Below are positions 60,936 through 64,000 of a stretch of DNA of 64,000 nt, one piece after another. Source of the stretch: Entamoeba histolytica HM-1:IMSS (Eukaryota > Evosea > Mastigamoebida > Endamoebidae); the NCBI RefSeq assembly GCF_000208925.1, contig NW_001914906.1, positions 6,654-70,653 on the forward strand. Reading direction: 5' to 3'. The number at the start of each line of letters is the position of its first letter. Within the stretch, counting starts at the first letter, position 1. Both the position numbers and the translations under genes were made by a program. The notes under the pieces are model-generated. The model searched no databases and was not told the origin of the DNA. It saw nothing but the letters and a program-made list of their open reading frames with translations.

Positions 60936-63900
60936 TTACTTTTTTTTCTTAGAAACCAACACTTGATTTGCAATTTCATTAAAAAGTGAAGTGATTCCTG
61001 TATTTAATGGATTAATTTCTGCTATTTTCTTTTGACCCTTTTCATCTATAAAGAAGAAAGCTGAAACAGGATTCTTTAAGACGGCTCTTATAAAATATTT
61101 AATTGGATGAATTACTTTTTCTGTTCTTGACATTGTAACAGGAATAATGAAAGGTTCTTTAGAAAATAATTCTGTGATATCTCTTAAAAGACCTTCCACA
61201 CTGTTTTCAGGAATGAGCATAAAAATGTCTGCAAAGAAATAACCATAACATGTACAAAGTAACTTAACAAAATGAGGATTTAAAAAGATGTCATTAGTTG
61301 TAATACCACGTGCTCTACGATGAACAATTAAAATCCATAAAAACCTTAAAATGAAAATATAATTTGTAGTGTTAATCATTTTAGTTTTAGATAATAGTCC
61401 ATTATTCAAGTTTTTATCGCTCAATAAGTCATTGATTCTTGATTGTAGATTAACACAAAAATTACCAATTGTAAAACGAGGATTTAAGAATGATAAAAAT
61501 GCTTCTCTTCTTCCTTGTGAAATTGGTTCTAATAAGAATTTATTAATAACATTAATTTTAAATGAAATTGAACAACTGGCATTGACAAATGGAAAGAAGA
61601 AATCTGGTTGGTTGATTCGTTTAGTAGGATCAATGGCTACTTCAGGCCATTCAAATGAAGTTTGATCTATTTTGATTTCAGTCATACTTTTTTGTTCCAT
61701 ACGTAATTTTATCATCATTTTTTGATATTCTTCTTTTGTAGTTTCTTCTTTCTTAACTTCTGTACTTTGATCAATTCCAAGTGGTTCATTGTCACATTTT
61801 TTTCTAAATTGATAAATGGTTATGTCAGAATTAGTTAATACATCCTGGGTAATATCGTGTTTACTAAAAGTACTTTCTTCTTTAGTTGAAACAGTTTTCT
61901 TAAATGATTTTTCAAAAGTTGTTTTCATAATAGACATAGAAAGTCTTGAGTCTATACTTTTCTTGGACCATTCACCTTTGTATTTCTTTAAACCCATTCT
62001 ATCATTTGAAGATTTACTTGTTGGACGAGTGATTTTGATACTTGATTTCATTATTGGGACAGCATTCTTTGTAAGAATTTTTTGAGTATTATTTGTTTGT
62101 TCTGCCATAAGTAAAGCATTTCCAATATATTCTTTGACTTGACTATTAACTGAATTAGCTGGAGTACAAAGTTTTATATTATAAAGATAATAATTAAGAA
62201 AACCAGTCTCATTTACTTCTGGTGTTTGACCAAATCTACTAAATGTACAAATGACATTAATAAAGTCAAGAATTACTGCATTTACACAAAGTTCTTGGTT
62301 AGTAAGGTTATCTTCTTGAACATAAGCGATTTCTCTTAAAAAATCAACAAATCTATTTGCACCTAATGAAAGAAGACAAGCATGAGAAACAAATATTAGT
62401 GTAGAATAAAGAATTGGATAAGTCAATTCACCAAAATAATCTTGAACTTCACATTGAGGAGCTTTGTTATTTTTAAGTTCAAGAATACTTGTGAAATAAA
62501 TTTTATCATGTGATATAGTATAAATCAAATAAGAGAATTGAAGATAAATTTTAATGTCTTCATTAGTTCCAATTTCAAGGAATTGAAATACATCATTAGT
62601 TAATTCATTTGGAATAGGTTGAATCATTAGTTGGTTTGCAATCCATCCAATAAGACTGAATAAATAATAATGGGATGGAATTACAGACCTGTTCATTTGA
62701 GTTTTTCCTTGGTCTCTTCCAAAAACAATTTTATTTAGTGTATTTACAATATTTTCTGCATGTTCTTTTAAATATTTTCCAATAAGTAAAGATACTCTTC
62801 TATGCATTTTTATTAATTCATTTTCTGAATTACTTTCTTCTTCATTGTTTCTTTGAAATGAATCTTTGAAAGAAACAATTTGAATTCGTGTCATAACGGC
62901 AATAAATATGGGGTGGAATAATTTCATTACAGAACTAGTTGTTTTATCTAATGGAGTTGGATAGAAAGTAAGTTGATCACATAGTTCAATAAATGTAGTC
63001 AAATTATTTTCGTTTTGAATAATATCAAGAATGTTATCTTCATCAGCTAACAACCATGAAACAAATTGACTCATAGCATTTCTATCCTTTAAAGGTTTTT
63101 TTTCATTTATAACAACAATTAATAAATTTAAAATATGAGGAATGATTGTTTTAACATCAATAGTATCTAATAGAATACCTAAATGTTTTGGTAAATATGT
63201 TCCATGAAAAGCTACTGTTGCATATGCTCTACGATATTCTGGAAGAAAATCATTTTTATTTTCTTCATCTAAAATTAAATATAATAACCTTGCTACATAT
63301 GAACTTGTTGGTTGATTCATAATACAAAGATTTAGAAATATTTCATGTGCAGTTACTTCAGTATTAATTAACTCAGTTTGACTTCTTCTTTTTACATACA
63401 AACAATTATTTTTTTGATATTCTTCGATTGAATTAGTTAATAAAAACCTACCATTTGTTTTAATCTTTGTTTTAAATACTTCTTTAATAACTTTTCTAAT
63501 TGGATTTATTCTAATAACTCGATTTAACCATCTGACAATATGTAAAACAAAAACTCTAATATCTGGTTCATATCTTTTAGAAAGAACATCAAGAATTTTA
63601 TCACACATTTGAATAACCATTTCTGGAATAACGAGTTGAGCCATAATTTCAATTCTATTAAATATTTCTTCAACATTTTTTTTAATAGCATTAATTTCCT
63701 CAGTAGTTCTTGATTCATCAGATGCATTAACTTGAATTGAATTATGTTGATGAATATGACATACTTTAATCTTTGACTTTTCTAAAAATATATCACCGCA
63801 ATGACATATTTCTGTATCATTGCTCATATGTTGCAAAAGAAGGTGTCCAGCTTTTTTATGTTCTTCTGCACATTCACTACAAAGAATAAATGAATGAAGA

Positions 63901-63965
63901 TCTCCATCAGAACAATCTAAACATTGATAACTGATTTCTTTTGGTAAGATTAAAGTATAACATTT
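60936..63965 (-). CDS. Large UBR-box (N-recognin-like) protein, 5' end missing
   Basis: At least 1009 residues are encoded from a TAG splice acceptor (63968-63966) down to the stop at 60936; upstream exon(s) lie beyond the window. The exon opens with a UBR zinc finger: KCYTLILPKEISYQCLDCSD, then FILCSECAEEHKKAGH, then CHCGDIFLEKSKIKVCHIHQ. The spacing of Cys/His fits UBR boxes, which bind N-terminal degrons in UBR1/UBR4-type E3 ligases. The remaining 900 residues are helical with no RING, HECT or other domain I can name. The next ATG (63836) would cut the finger, so it is not the start. Confidence 0.75.
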   Translation of the reverse strand, partial: KCYTLILPKEISYQCLDCSDGDLHSFILCSECAEEHKKAGHLLLQHMSNDTEICHCGDIFLEKSKIKVCHIHQHNSIQVNASDESRTTEEINAIKKNVEEIFNRIEIMAQLVIPEMVIQMCDKILDVLSKRYEPDIRVFVLHIVRWLNRVIRINPIRKVIKEVFKTKIKTNGRFLLTNSIEEYQKNNCLYVKRRSQTELINTEVTAHEIFLNLCIMNQPTSSYVARLLYLILDEENKNDFLPEYRRAYATVAFHGTYLPKHLGILLDTIDVKTIIPHILNLLIVVINEKKPLKDRNAMSQFVSWLLADEDNILDIIQNENNLTTFIELCDQLTFYPTPLDKTTSSVMKLFHPIFIAVMTRIQIVSFKDSFQRNNEEESNSENELIKMHRRVSLLIGKYLKEHAENIVNTLNKIVFGRDQGKTQMNRSVIPSHYYLFSLIGWIANQLMIQPIPNELTNDVFQFLEIGTNEDIKIYLQFSYLIYTISHDKIYFTSILELKNNKAPQCEVQDYFGELTYPILYSTLIFVSHACLLSLGANRFVDFLREIAYVQEDNLTNQELCVNAVILDFINVICTFSRFGQTPEVNETGFLNYYLYNIKLCTPANSVNSQVKEYIGNALLMAEQTNNTQKILTKNAVPIMKSSIKITRPTSKSSNDRMGLKKYKGEWSKKSIDSRLSMSIMKTTFEKSFKKTVSTKEESTFSKHDITQDVLTNSDITIYQFRKKCDNEPLGIDQSTEVKKEETTKEEYQKMMIKLRMEQKSMTEIKIDQTSFEWPEVAIDPTKRINQPDFFFPFVNASCSISFKINVINKFLLEPISQGRREAFLSFLNPRFTIGNFCVNLQSRINDLLSDKNLNNGLLSKTKMINTTNYIFILRFLWILIVHRRARGITTNDIFLNPHFVKLLCTCYGYFFADIFMLIPENSVEGLLRDITELFSKEPFIIPVTMSRTEKVIHPIKYFIRAVLKNPVSAFFFIDEKGQKKIAEINPLNTGITSLFNEIANQVLVSKKKK

Positions 63966-64000
63966 CTATTACTAAATCATTGTTTTATTATCATTGTATT

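Noticed and set aside
1..64000. CRISPR arrays, tRNA arrays, rRNA, prophage or plasmid functions
   Set aside because: No regularly spaced repeats, cloverleaf genes or phage or plasmid genes were seen. Entamoeba tRNA genes lie in tandem arrays that are not present here.

Overview
The window looks like nuclear DNA of an amoeba of the Entamoeba histolytica group. The sequence is extremely AT-rich. Genes are short and closely packed on both strands. I could place 18 spliceosomal introns of 45-92 bp; 15 of them have both a GTTTGT donor and a TAG acceptor. Several genes carry GTATTTAAA and AATGAACT core-promoter motifs. The window encodes an amoebapore precursor, a transmembrane kinase (TMK), a BspA-like LRR protein and TLDc-family relics, all characteristic of this genus. 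I cannot separate histolytica, dispar and nuttalli from this sequence alone.

Layout. 1-636 (minus) is the 5' part of an Rpt4 proteasome ATPase gene. It lies in an 815-bp inverted copy of 58160-58974. 1251-1599 is a two-exon SRP14 gene, followed by about 2.5 kb of decayed reading frames. 4-21 kb holds two amino acid permeases, a Vps23/TSG101-like UEV protein, two PP2C phosphatases, a PRA1-like protein, Pth2, ribosomal protein L4, a Rab, a BspA LRR protein, and DEK-like and RTF1-like chromatin proteins. 21.6-24.2 kb is gene-poor and contains a TLDc pseudogene. 24-33.7 kb holds Atg3, a TMEM144-like transporter, a large predicted beta-propeller protein, a Ser/acidic repeat protein, an FHA-like protein, a CBM20-like protein and a Rac GTPase. 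33.8-43.5 kb holds Vps2/CHMP2, type 2 isopentenyl-diphosphate isomerase, a CMGC kinase, a 2[4Fe-4S] ferredoxin-like protein, an RBM42-like RRM protein, NAD(P)HX dehydratase, a PIN-like carrier broken by a frame change, and a VHS-GAT protein. 43.5-53.5 kb holds a TMK, an unknown protein with a 19-nt first exon, a degenerate Arf-like GTPase, Spo11, a LIM protein and an Orc3-like candidate. 54-64 kb holds an amoebapore, a secreted Lys-rich coiled-coil protein, a C2H2/S74 self-processing membrane protein, Rpt4, a CAAX-protease family protein and a UBR-box protein cut by the window edge.

Themes. Membrane traffic and ESCRT functions recur (UEV, Vps2, VHS-GAT, Rab, PRA1, Arl, Atg3). So do signalling (TMK, CMGC kinase, two PP2C, Rac, FHA) and chromatin or replication (RTF1, DEK, Orc3-like, Spo11). 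There is no sign of operons.

The most promising unusual item is 56046-57734. It combines an N-terminal C2H2 finger, an S74/ICA self-cleavage domain with a Ser220-Lys225 dyad, and a multi-pass membrane anchor. This is the logic of MYRF, but with a different DNA-binding module. Second is the PIN-like carrier at 40291-41702, whose halves join exactly at a classical A AAA AAG -1 slippery heptamer.
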